From an uncultured Polaribacter sp. (GTDB lineage: Bacteria > Bacteroidota > Bacteroidia > Flavobacteriales > Flavobacteriaceae): a DNA stretch of 64,000 bases. Position numbers and translations under genes: made by a program. A model generated the notes under the pieces. That model ran no database searches, was not told the origin of the DNA, and saw only the letters and a list, made by a program, of their open reading frames with translations. This document shows positions 9,236 to 18,297 of this stretch, piece by piece. Every line of letters begins with the position of its first letter. Position 1 is the first letter of the stretch. The DNA lies in NCBI RefSeq assembly GCF_947500975.1, contig NZ_CANMUE010000008.1:80690-144689 (forward strand). The letters run 5' to 3'.

Positions 9236-11251
9236 ATGAATCCACTTTTACAAGATTTTAATACAGCTCCTTTTTCTAAAATTTCTAATGAGAATTACAA
9301 ACCTGCTATCAAAAAAGGTATTGAAATTGCCAAAGCAGAAATTGATGAAATCACAAATAATTCTGAATCTCCAACTTTTAAAAACACAACGGTTGCTTTA
9401 GATTTTACCGGAGAAAAACTAAATAGAATCACCAGTATTTTCTTCAATTTAAACTCAGCAGAAACTAATGATGAGATTCAAAAAATAGCGCAAGAAGTTT
9501 CTCCTTTGTTAAGTGAGTTTTCAAATGATATTAGGTTAAATAAGGCTTTATTTAAAAGAGTAAAATCGGTTTTTGATGATAAAGAAAATCTAGATTTAAC
9601 TAAAGAGCAAAACATGTTGTTAGAAAAACAATATAAAGGTTTTGCTAGAAATGGCGCTAATTTAAATGAAGATGATAAATTAAAACTTAGAGAAATTGAC
9701 GCTCAACTTTCTAAACTTTCATTAAAATTTGGAGAAAATGTTTTAGCTGAAACCAATGCTTTTGAAATGCATTTAACGAATGAAGAAGATCTTTCTGGAT
9801 TACCAGAAAGTGTAAAAGAAGCGGCAAAAGAAGTTGCAAAATCAAAAGAAAAAGATGGTTATATTTTTACTTTAGATTACCCAAGCTACATTCCGTTTTT
9901 AACGTATGCAGATAATAGAGAATTAAGAAAAAAAATGGCAATTGCTGCTGGTAAAAAAGCATTTCAAAATAATGAATTTAATAATGAGAAAATTGTTTTA
10001 GAGATTGTAAACTTACGTCAACAAAGAGCAAATTTATTAGGTTATAAAACACATGCTCATTTTGTTTTGGAAGAAAGAATGGCAGAAACGCCAGAAAATG
10101 TAATTGAGTTTTCTAATAATTTATTACAAAAAGCAAAACCAGCTGCAAAAAAAGAATTTGAAAATTTAGAAAATTACGCTAAAAAATTAGACAATATAGA
10201 TCAACTTCAAAAATGGGATGGCTCTTATTATTCTGAGAAACTAAAGAAAGAATTATTCGATTTAGATCAAGAAATTTTAAAACCATATTTTAAATTAGAA
10301 AATGTTATTGATGGTGTTTTCGAAATTGCAAATCGTTTGTTCGATTTAAATTTTGAAGAAGTTTCTAATATAGAAAAATACCATGAAGATGTAAAAACAT
10401 ACAATGTTACTGATAATCAAGGCAACTTTATTTCTGTTTTTTATGCAGATTTTCATCCTAGAAAAGGAAAACGCAATGGTGCTTGGATGACTAGCTACAA
10501 ATCACAACAAATTAAAAACGGAATTAACGAAAGACCACACGTTTCTATCGTTTGTAATTTTACAAAACCAACCGAAACAAAACCTTCGTTATTAACTTTT
10601 AATGAAGTTACAACGTTGTTTCATGAGTTTGGACATGCGTTACACGGTATGTTAGCAAACACCACTTATAATAGTTTATCAGGCACTTCTGTTTCTTGGG
10701 ATTTTGTGGAGTTACCAAGTCAGGTTTTTGAAAACTGGTGTTATGAAAAAGAAGCTTTAGAGTTGTTTGCAAAGCATTATGAAACTGGTGAAATTATTCC
10801 AATGAAATATATTGAAAAGATAAAAGAATCTGCTAGTTTTCATGAAGGTATGCAAACTTTACGTCAACTAAGTTTTGGTTTATTAGACATGAGTTGGCAT
10901 TCGCAAGACTCATCAAAAATAAAATCTGTAAAAGAATTTGAAAATGTTGCTTTTTCCGATACAAAATTATATCCTGATGTTGCAGAAAATTGTATGAGTA
11001 CTGCTTTTTCTCATATTTTTCAAGGAGGATATTCTGCTGGATATTATTCATATAAATGGGCAGAAGTTTTAGATGCAGATGCTTTTGAATATTTCTTAGA
11101 AAAAGGAATTTTTAATAAAGAAGTAGCTACTAAATTTAAAGAAAATGTATTGTCTAAAGGCGGAACAGAAAAACCTATGGAATTATACAAACGTTTTAGA
11201 GGGCAAGAACCAAAACCTGATGCTTTATTAAAAAGAGCAGGATTATTATAG
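9236..11251 (+). CDS. M3 family oligopeptidase (Dcp/PrlC-like)
   Basis: HEFGHALHG zinc motif; TTFNE...VELPSQVFENW; second Met of the listed ORF is the likely ATG start. Confidence 0.93.
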   Translation: MNPLLQDFNTAPFSKISNENYKPAIKKGIEIAKAEIDEITNNSESPTFKNTTVALDFTGEKLNRITSIFFNLNSAETNDEIQKIAQEVSPLLSEFSNDIRLNKALFKRVKSVFDDKENLDLTKEQNMLLEKQYKGFARNGANLNEDDKLKLREIDAQLSKLSLKFGENVLAETNAFEMHLTNEEDLSGLPESVKEAAKEVAKSKEKDGYIFTLDYPSYIPFLTYADNRELRKKMAIAAGKKAFQNNEFNNEKIVLEIVNLRQQRANLLGYKTHAHFVLEERMAETPENVIEFSNNLLQKAKPAAKKEFENLENYAKKLDNIDQLQKWDGSYYSEKLKKELFDLDQEILKPYFKLENVIDGVFEIANRLFDLNFEEVSNIEKYHEDVKTYNVTDNQGNFISVFYADFHPRKGKRNGAWMTSYKSQQIKNGINERPHVSIVCNFTKPTETKPSLLTFNEVTTLFHEFGHALHGMLANTTYNSLSGTSVSWDFVELPSQVFENWCYEKEALELFAKHYETGEIIPMKYIEKIKESASFHEGMQTLRQLSFGLLDMSWHSQDSSKIKSVKEFENVAFSDTKLYPDVAENCMSTAFSHIFQGGYSAGYYSYKWAEVLDADAFEYFLEKGIFNKEVATKFKENVLSKGGTEKPMELYKRFRGQEPKPDALLKRAGLL

Positions 11252-11259
11252 TAAACAAC

Positions 11260-11294
11260 AGCAGTTTTCAGTAAATACTTTACTGAAAACTGCT
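11260..11294. terminator. Perfect 16-bp stem hairpin between convergent genes
   Basis: AGCAGTTTTCAGTAAA-TAC-TTTACTGAAAACTGCT; no T-tract on either side. Confidence 0.65.
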
Positions 11295-11306
11295 ATTGCA
11301 AACTGT

Positions 11307-12545
11307 TTATTTATTTTTCTCTTCAATCCATTTGCTCATATATTTTGTAGCTTGTAATGTTTGATGTTGTAATAAATTACCTAAAAAATTTTGAGTCCTA
11401 TGTTCCTCTAAATTTAGTTGAAGTTCTTTAATTCCATTTATAAAAACCGGACTTAAATTCTCTTTATCATAAATTTGGTTGATAATTTCAATTCCTTTTT
11501 TTTGAGATGATTCCCATAATTTTTCATCAGAATATAATTGAACTGCTTTTTTAGAAAATTCATTAAAATCATTTTCTACAAAACCATTCCAAAGTAAATT
11601 ATGGTGCATCCCTTCTGCTCCAATTTCGGTAGTTACACTTGGTGTTCCGCAAGTCATAGCTTCAGTCAATTTACCTTTTATTCCTGCACCAAATCGTAAA
11701 GGCGCTAAAACTACTCTAGCGTTTTTAACAACTTCTTCCGCATTTCCTGCAAAACCTTTTATAATAAAACCATCTTTTTTATTATGTAGTTCTTTAATTT
11801 GTTGTGTTACATAGGCTCCATAAACATGAAGTTCTGAATTAGGAATTAATTTTCTGATATTACTCCAAATTTCTTTTTTTAGAGTGATAACAGCATCAAC
11901 ATTTGGTTTATGAAAAAAATTACCAATAAACACGAAGTGGTTTCTTTCAGAAAAAGGTTTCCAATTTTTAGTTTGATTTTTATCAATTTTATATAATAAA
12001 AAAGGCAAATAATACAAGATTTTTCCATCAATCTTAAAAACAGATTTTAGCAAATTCATTTCAAAAGTAGAAATAATCAAACTCAAATCACATCTTAAAA
12101 TAGATGCTATTTCACGTTTTGTTTCATCAGATTTTAATAAAGCATTGTTTGTAAACTCTTCTCCTTTTTTTAATTGTTGATATCTTACTTTTCGTAAAAA
12201 ATGTAAATCTTCAGTATCTAAAATTCGTAAAGCTTTAGGGCAATTTTCTGCAACTCTCCAACCAAATTGCTCTTCAATCATAAAACGATCAAAAACAACA
12301 ATTTTTGGGTTTAATTTTTTTACAAAATCATCAAAAGAAATATTATTTAATTCAATAAAAACTTCATGAACACCTATTGTTGATAAATCAAGTGCCTTTT
12401 GATTTTTTGTTGCAGAAGATGCAAAAGTAACTTTCCAATTTTGTTTTAAATAAAGCTCAATTAACTGCAACATTCTAGAGCCTGCAGCAGATGAATTTGG
12501 CTCAACCCAAACAGTACCAATAATTAAAACAGTATTTTCTACCAA
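11307..12545 (-). CDS. Glycosyltransferase (GT4-like)
   Basis: VFIGNFFHKPNVDAV, APLRFGAGIKGKLTEAMTCGTPSVTTEIGAEGM. Confidence 0.82.
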   Translation of the reverse strand: MVENTVLIIGTVWVEPNSSAAGSRMLQLIELYLKQNWKVTFASSATKNQKALDLSTIGVHEVFIELNNISFDDFVKKLNPKIVVFDRFMIEEQFGWRVAENCPKALRILDTEDLHFLRKVRYQQLKKGEEFTNNALLKSDETKREIASILRCDLSLIISTFEMNLLKSVFKIDGKILYYLPFLLYKIDKNQTKNWKPFSERNHFVFIGNFFHKPNVDAVITLKKEIWSNIRKLIPNSELHVYGAYVTQQIKELHNKKDGFIIKGFAGNAEEVVKNARVVLAPLRFGAGIKGKLTEAMTCGTPSVTTEIGAEGMHHNLLWNGFVENDFNEFSKKAVQLYSDEKLWESSQKKGIEIINQIYDKENLSPVFINGIKELQLNLEEHRTQNFLGNLLQHQTLQATKYMSKWIEEKNK

Positions 12546-13019
12546 CTATTTAGCATTCATTTGTTGCTTATAATCTGCTTGCACTTTTTTTCCCCAAGTA
12601 ACAATAGCATCAATTTGTTCTTGCGTTAAATTAGCTTCACTATGAGTCCAAGTATAAGAGTTTAAAGGCATTTCTCCTTTTTCTACTTCCTCATACAATT
12701 CATCCATTTTATGTTCTTTTCTTTTTAATGAATACTCATTCCATTTAGAAAAGTTTAAGTGTTTTTTTCCGTCTTTTACATGACTGTCTAACCAATAATT
12801 TATAGGTGTAATATTATTATACCAAGGATATTTGGTAACATTACTATGACAATCGAAACAACTTTCTGTTAAAATTTTACGGACTTCTGTTGGCGGATTT
12901 GTTTCAGCAATAAAAGCATCTATAGAAGTTATACTTCCTTCATTCTTATCTGGTCCAAAAAATTGCGAAATCAGTAATAAAATAAGTATAAAAAGTAATG
13001 TTTTTTTAAGAATCTTCAT
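12546..13019 (-). CDS. Haem-binding domain-containing protein (c-type CXXCH)
   Basis: N-terminal hydrophobic anchor; LTESCFDCHSNVTKYPWYNNITPINYWLDSHV. Confidence 0.85.
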   Translation of the reverse strand: MKILKKTLLFILILLLISQFFGPDKNEGSITSIDAFIAETNPPTEVRKILTESCFDCHSNVTKYPWYNNITPINYWLDSHVKDGKKHLNFSKWNEYSLKRKEHKMDELYEEVEKGEMPLNSYTWTHSEANLTQEQIDAIVTWGKKVQADYKQQMNAK

Positions 13020-13087
13020 GATATAAATTTTAGATTTTAAATATAGTAAAATTAACCAATTCTCTTACTCTTATCTAAAAATATATG

Positions 13088-13095
13088 TACTTTTG
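13088..13095 (+). promoter_or_regulatory. TAnnTTTG promoter element upstream of lpdA
   Basis: TACTTTTG, 19 nt before ATG. Confidence 0.4.
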
Positions 13096-13114
13096 TATCT
13101 AAAATTACAAAGTA

Positions 13115-14515
13115 ATGACATACGATATTATTGTTATTGGTTCTGGACCTGGAGGATATATAGCTGCAGTTAGAGCCTCTCAATTAGGAAAAAAAGTAGC
13201 AATTATTGAAAAATATTCTACTTTAGGTGGTACTTGTTTAAATGTGGGATGTATTCCGTCTAAGGCATTATTAGACTCTTCTCATCATTATTATGATGCT
13301 GTACATCATTTTGAAGAGCATGGAATTTCAGTTGAAAAACCTACTTTCGATTTTGGTAAAATGGTTGATAGAAAAGCCAAAGTTGTAGAAACTACCACTG
13401 GTGGAATTAAGTATTTAATGGACAAAAACAAAATTGATGTTTTTGAAGGATTAGGTTCTTTTGTTGATGCAACTCATATAAATATTGCAAAAAATGATGG
13501 TACTTCTGAAGTAATTGAAGGAACAAACATAATTATTGCAACTGGCTCAAAACCATCTACATTACCTTTTATCACTCTTGATAAAGAACGTGTAATTACT
13601 TCTACTGAAGCTTTAAAATTAAAAGAAGTACCAAAACATTTATTAGTAATTGGTGGTGGTGTTATTGGTTTAGAATTAGGTTCTGTATATAAACGTTTAG
13701 GTGCAAATGTTACTGTTATTGAATATGCAGCAAAAATTACACCAACTATGGATGCCGATGTTTCTAAAGAACTACAAAAAGTTTTAAAGAAACAAGGGAT
13801 TAAATTTGCTGTTAGTCATGGAGTTACTTCTGTAGAAAGAAATGGTGATGAAATAATTGTAAAAGCAAACAATAAAAAAGGAGAAGAAGTTACTTTTACT
13901 GGTGATTATTGTTTAGTTGCAGTTGGTCGTCATGCATACACAGCCGGATTAGGTTTAGAAAATGCAGGTGTAAAAGTTACAGAAAGAGGACAAATTGATG
14001 TTAATGATCATTTACAAACTAATATTTCTAATATCTACGCAATTGGTGATGTTGTTAAAGGAGCAATGTTAGCACACAAAGCTGAAGAAGAAGGTGTTGT
14101 TGTTGCAGAATATTTAGCTGGCGAAAAACCACATATAGATTATAATTTAATTCCTGGTATTATTTATACTTGGCCTGAAGTTGCCGCAGTTGGTAAAACT
14201 GAGCAAGAATTAAAAGATGCAAATGTAGATTATAAGGCTGGTAAGTTTTCTATGCGTGCTTTAGGAAGATCTAGAGCAAGTGGAGATATTGACGGATTTG
14301 TAAAAGTATTAGCAGATAAAAATACAGATGAAATTTTAGGAGTTCATATGGTTGGTGCGCGTGTAGCAGATTTAATCATGGAAGCTGCTGTTGCTATGGA
14401 ATATAGAGCTTCTGCAGAAGATTTAGCCAGAATTTGCCATGGTCATCCAACATACTCTGAGGCCGTTAAAGAAGCTGCAAAAGCTGCTTGGGACGGAAAA
14501 CCTTTAAATGCATAA
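13115..14515 (+). CDS. lpdA: Dihydrolipoyl dehydrogenase
   Basis: GSGPGGYIAAVRASQLG, GGTCLNVGCIPSKALL, ...ICHGHPTYSEAVKEAA. Confidence 0.96.
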   Translation: MTYDIIVIGSGPGGYIAAVRASQLGKKVAIIEKYSTLGGTCLNVGCIPSKALLDSSHHYYDAVHHFEEHGISVEKPTFDFGKMVDRKAKVVETTTGGIKYLMDKNKIDVFEGLGSFVDATHINIAKNDGTSEVIEGTNIIIATGSKPSTLPFITLDKERVITSTEALKLKEVPKHLLVIGGGVIGLELGSVYKRLGANVTVIEYAAKITPTMDADVSKELQKVLKKQGIKFAVSHGVTSVERNGDEIIVKANNKKGEEVTFTGDYCLVAVGRHAYTAGLGLENAGVKVTERGQIDVNDHLQTNISNIYAIGDVVKGAMLAHKAEEEGVVVAEYLAGEKPHIDYNLIPGIIYTWPEVAAVGKTEQELKDANVDYKAGKFSMRALGRSRASGDIDGFVKVLADKNTDEILGVHMVGARVADLIMEAAVAMEYRASAEDLARICHGHPTYSEAVKEAAKAAWDGKPLNA

Positions 14516-14531
14516 AATTTATACATAATAT

Positions 14532-14562
14532 AAAAAAACCTCACTATTTGTGAGGTTTTTTT
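14532..14562 (+). terminator. Rho-independent terminator after lpdA
   Basis: AAAAAAACCTCAC-TATTT-GTGAGGTTTTTTT. Confidence 0.85.
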
Positions 14563-14594
14563 GTTCTCAAAACTTTCGAGTATTTTTACACCAT

Positions 14595-15896
14595 ATGCAA
14601 AGAACAAATCGTACTTTTTCTGTTGATGATATTCAAGAATTTAAAACACAGCTTTTGTCTTGGTCTCAACAATTTGATACTGCTCTTTGGCTAGATTCTA
14701 ATAACTATAAACAAAAATATTCTAGTTTTAATTGTGCTTTAGCTATTGAAGAATTTACATCAATTAAAACTGATTATTATAATGCTTTTGACAAGTTAAA
14801 AGAATATCAAACCATAACTAAAGACTATATTTTTGGGTATATTTCTTACGATGTTAAAAATAATGTAGAACAACTTTCTTCTAACAATTATGATAATTTA
14901 GACTTTGCTGATTTATATTTTTTTCAACCACAAAAATTGATCTTTATCAATGGTAATGAAATTGAATTTTGTTATTTAAAAATGGTAGATGATGAAATAG
15001 AAAATGACTTCGAAGAAATTTCTAAAAACAAAAATCTAAAAACGCAAAAATCTAATTCTGATATCAAAATAAAACTCAGAATTCATAAAGATGAATACCA
15101 CTATAAAGTAAACAAAGTTTTAGATCATATTAAAAGAGGTGACATTTACGAAGCCAATTTTTGCCAAGAATTTTATGCAGAAAATGCTACTATAAATCCT
15201 TTAGAAGTTTACAATCACTTAAATGAAATTTCTGAGCCTCCATTTGCAGTTTTTTTTAAAATGGAACATCAATATGTATTATCTGCTTCACCAGAAAGAT
15301 ATATTAAAAAAGAAGGCGCAAAAATAGTTTCTCAACCTATAAAAGGTACCGCAAAACGTTTACGAAGTAAAATTGACGATGATAAAATTGCATCAGATTT
15401 AATGAGAGATGAAAAAGAGCGTTCAGAAAATGTTATGATTGTTGATTTAGTTAGAAATGATTTATCAAAAACTGCTAAAATAGGAACTGTAAAAGTAGAA
15501 GAATTGTGCAAAGTATATTCATTTAAACAAGTGCATCAACTAATATCTACAGTTGTATCTGAAGTTGAAGAATATACACATCCAATAGATATTTTACAAA
15601 GTACTTTTCCAATGGGAAGTATGACAGGAGCTCCAAAAGTTTCTGCAATGAAAATTATAGAAAACTTAGAAGAAACCAAACGTGGCTTGTATTCTGGCAC
15701 TGTTGGTTATATTACACCAGAAGGTAATTTCGACTTTAATGTTGTTATCAGAAGTATTTTATATAATGAAGAAAAAAAATACATTTCTTATTCTGTTGGT
15801 GGTGCAATTACAGCAAAATCAATTCCTGAAAAAGAATATGAAGAATGCTTATTAAAAGCAAAAGCCATGAAATATGTATTGCTAAACTCGAAATAG
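14595..15896 (+). CDS. pabB: Chorismate-binding enzyme, aminodeoxychorismate/anthranilate synthase component I type
   Basis: IKRGDIYEANFCQEF, SASPERYIK, QPIKGTAKR, GSMTGAPKVSAM; listed start at 14550 lies in the terminator so MQRTNRTF is preferred. Confidence 0.85.
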   Translation: MQRTNRTFSVDDIQEFKTQLLSWSQQFDTALWLDSNNYKQKYSSFNCALAIEEFTSIKTDYYNAFDKLKEYQTITKDYIFGYISYDVKNNVEQLSSNNYDNLDFADLYFFQPQKLIFINGNEIEFCYLKMVDDEIENDFEEISKNKNLKTQKSNSDIKIKLRIHKDEYHYKVNKVLDHIKRGDIYEANFCQEFYAENATINPLEVYNHLNEISEPPFAVFFKMEHQYVLSASPERYIKKEGAKIVSQPIKGTAKRLRSKIDDDKIASDLMRDEKERSENVMIVDLVRNDLSKTAKIGTVKVEELCKVYSFKQVHQLISTVVSEVEEYTHPIDILQSTFPMGSMTGAPKVSAMKIIENLEETKRGLYSGTVGYITPEGNFDFNVVIRSILYNEEKKYISYSVGGAITAKSIPEKEYEECLLKAKAMKYVLLNSK

Positions 15897-15915
15897 ATTT
15901 TTTTATATTTACAAT

Positions 15916-16155
15916 ATGATAATTGATCAAGAAGAAAAGTTTAAGTTAGTATTTGAAAATTTAAAAGAAAGGCCAAATGAAATAAATATGTTTGCTAAGT
16001 TTTTAGATATGTTTCCTTCTGAATGGAAACAACTAAAAATAAATTTCTCTAAATTTAATAGAAGTAAACAATTTGGCAGAACAATACCATTACCAAAACC
16101 AGAACAATCTTTAAAAAAAGAGATTAGAATTTGGCTAAAAAAACAACAATTATGA
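15916..16155 (+). CDS. Hypothetical 79-aa protein
   Basis: ORF 19 nt after pabB stop, overlaps the start of the downstream hydrolase. Confidence 0.6.
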   Translation: MIIDQEEKFKLVFENLKERPNEINMFAKFLDMFPSEWKQLKINFSKFNRSKQFGRTIPLPKPEQSLKKEIRIWLKKQQL

Positions 16156-16973
16156 CACATGATGAGTTTAATTTCAACATTTACAAAACCAAATTTTTTG
16201 GTCAATTTTGGAAAGCAAAAGAAACAAAAGCCGTTGTTGTATTAGTTCACGGAATGGGAGAACATTCCACCCGATATGTTCATGTTGCACAAAAATTAAC
16301 AAAAAACAATTTTTCTGTTGTTGCTTTTGATCATTTTGGACATGGCAAAACCTTAGGTAAACGTGGTCATAATCCAAATTTTGGAGCAGTTTTAGAAAGC
16401 GTATCAAAAACTATTGAAAAAGCAAAAGAATTATTTCCAAACAAACCTGTTTTTCTTTATGGGCACTCAATGGGTGGTAACACAGTTATTAATTATAGTA
16501 TTAGAAAAAAACATAATTTAAAAGGTATAATTGCAACAAGTCCGTTTTTAAAATTAGCATTTGAACCACCAAAAATTAAGTTAGCTGTTGGCAAATTGCT
16601 ACAAAAAATAGCACCTTCAATAACAATCGGAAATGGATTAAATGCCAATGACATTTCTAGAGATAAAATAGAAATTGACAAATATATTGATGACCCTTTA
16701 ATACATAATAAAATTAGCCCTAATTTTTCTTTAACTTTTATTGACACTGGTAAATGGGCAATTAGAAACGCTAATAAATTACAAACAAACATGTATTTAT
16801 TACATGGTACGGATGATAAAATTACTGATTATAAAGGAACACAAGAATTTACAAATAATTCAGAAAAAGCAACTTTAAAATTATTTAATGGCGGCTACCA
16901 TGAATTGCATAATGATTTATGTAAAGAAGAAATGCTACAAGATATTATAAACTGGTTAAATTCTCAGTTATAA
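16152..16973 (+). CDS. Alpha/beta hydrolase, monoacylglycerol lipase-like
   Basis: VLVHGMGEHSTRY, GHSMGGN nucleophile elbow, HGTDDKIT, GGYHELHND. Confidence 0.9.
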   Translation: MTHDEFNFNIYKTKFFGQFWKAKETKAVVVLVHGMGEHSTRYVHVAQKLTKNNFSVVAFDHFGHGKTLGKRGHNPNFGAVLESVSKTIEKAKELFPNKPVFLYGHSMGGNTVINYSIRKKHNLKGIIATSPFLKLAFEPPKIKLAVGKLLQKIAPSITIGNGLNANDISRDKIEIDKYIDDPLIHNKISPNFSLTFIDTGKWAIRNANKLQTNMYLLHGTDDKITDYKGTQEFTNNSEKATLKLFNGGYHELHNDLCKEEMLQDIINWLNSQL

Positions 16974-16995
16974 ATTACTTACTTTTGAGGCAGAA

Positions 16996-18297
16996 ATGCT
17001 GCAAAAATTTAAAAAACATATCAATAATAATTTCTCTTATTTAAGAGATAAAAAGCTATTAATTGCTATTTCTGGAGGTTTAGATTCGGTTGTTTTACAA
17101 CATCTTCTTTCCCAATTAAATTTCGATATTTCTTTAGCACATTGTAACTTTAAATTAAGAGGAAAAGAAAGTGATTTAGATGAAGAATTCATTAAAAAAA
17201 TATCTAAAAAATATTCTAATCAAATTTTTACAATAAATTTTGATACAAATAAATTTTCCCAAAAAAACAAACTATCAACACAAATTGCTGCACGACAATT
17301 AAGATATAATTGGTTTCAAGAACTTATAGAAAAACACAATTTTAATTATGTTTTAACCGCACATCATGCAGATGATAATTTAGAAACCTTTCTTATCAAT
17401 TTAACAAGAGGAACTGGTTTAGACGGATTTACTGGAATTCCTGAAAAAAATGGAAATATTATTCGTCCGCTTTTACCTTTTTCTAGGGAAGAAATTTTTG
17501 AATATGCTAACGAGCATAAAATTGAATGGCGAGAAGATGCAAGTAACGCATCTACAAAATATATCAGAAATAAAATTAGACATCAGATTGTACCTATTTT
17601 AAAAGAAATTAACCCCACTTTATTAAACACCTTTTCTAATACTATTGATAATTTGCAAGAGAGTAAACAAATTATTGAAGATAAAATTGAAGATGTAAAA
17701 TCTAAAACTATCACTTCAGAAAACAGTATTATAAAAATAGATATTGATAAAATCAATCAATTATCAAAACCAAAAGCATATTTATTTCAGCTCTTAAAAG
17801 TATACAATTTTACTGAGTGGAATGATGTTTATAATTTACTTTCTGCTCAATCTGGCAAACAAGTTTTTTCAGAAAATTACAGGTTATTAAAAGACAGAGG
17901 TTTTTTATTATTGTCTAAAAAAAAACCGACTTCTTCTAAAGAATTATCGTTTCAAATTGATAAAAATCAAACTCAAATCTCAAATCCAATTTCTTTGGTT
18001 TTTGAAGAAGTTCAGCAAAAATCATCAGAAAACAAACAAACTATTTACGTTGATAAAGATTTGTTAAAGTATCCTTTAAAGATAAGGAAATGGCAAAATG
18101 GTGACTATCTTTATCCCCAAGGAATGCAAGGAAAAAAAAAATTAAGTAAATATTTTAAAGATGAAAAATTTTCACTTTTAGAAAAAGAAAATACTTGGCT
18201 ACTTTGCAATACTGATAATGAAATTATTTGGGTGATAAATCATAGACAAGACAACCGTTTTATCAAAAAAAACAATTTAAAAATAACCACAACGTAA
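16996..18297 (+). CDS. tilS: tRNA(Ile)-lysidine synthase
   Basis: AISGGLDSVVLQHLL PP-loop, AHHADDNLETFLINLTRGTGLDG. Confidence 0.95.
   Translation: MLQKFKKHINNNFSYLRDKKLLIAISGGLDSVVLQHLLSQLNFDISLAHCNFKLRGKESDLDEEFIKKISKKYSNQIFTINFDTNKFSQKNKLSTQIAARQLRYNWFQELIEKHNFNYVLTAHHADDNLETFLINLTRGTGLDGFTGIPEKNGNIIRPLLPFSREEIFEYANEHKIEWREDASNASTKYIRNKIRHQIVPILKEINPTLLNTFSNTIDNLQESKQIIEDKIEDVKSKTITSENSIIKIDIDKINQLSKPKAYLFQLLKVYNFTEWNDVYNLLSAQSGKQVFSENYRLLKDRGFLLLSKKKPTSSKELSFQIDKNQTQISNPISLVFEEVQQKSSENKQTIYVDKDLLKYPLKIRKWQNGDYLYPQGMQGKKKLSKYFKDEKFSLLEKENTWLLCNTDNEIIWVINHRQDNRFIKKNNLKITTT

Noticed and set aside
14550-14594. Upstream start of the pabB ORF
   Set aside because: Lies in the lpdA terminator hairpin; ATG at 14595 is more plausible.
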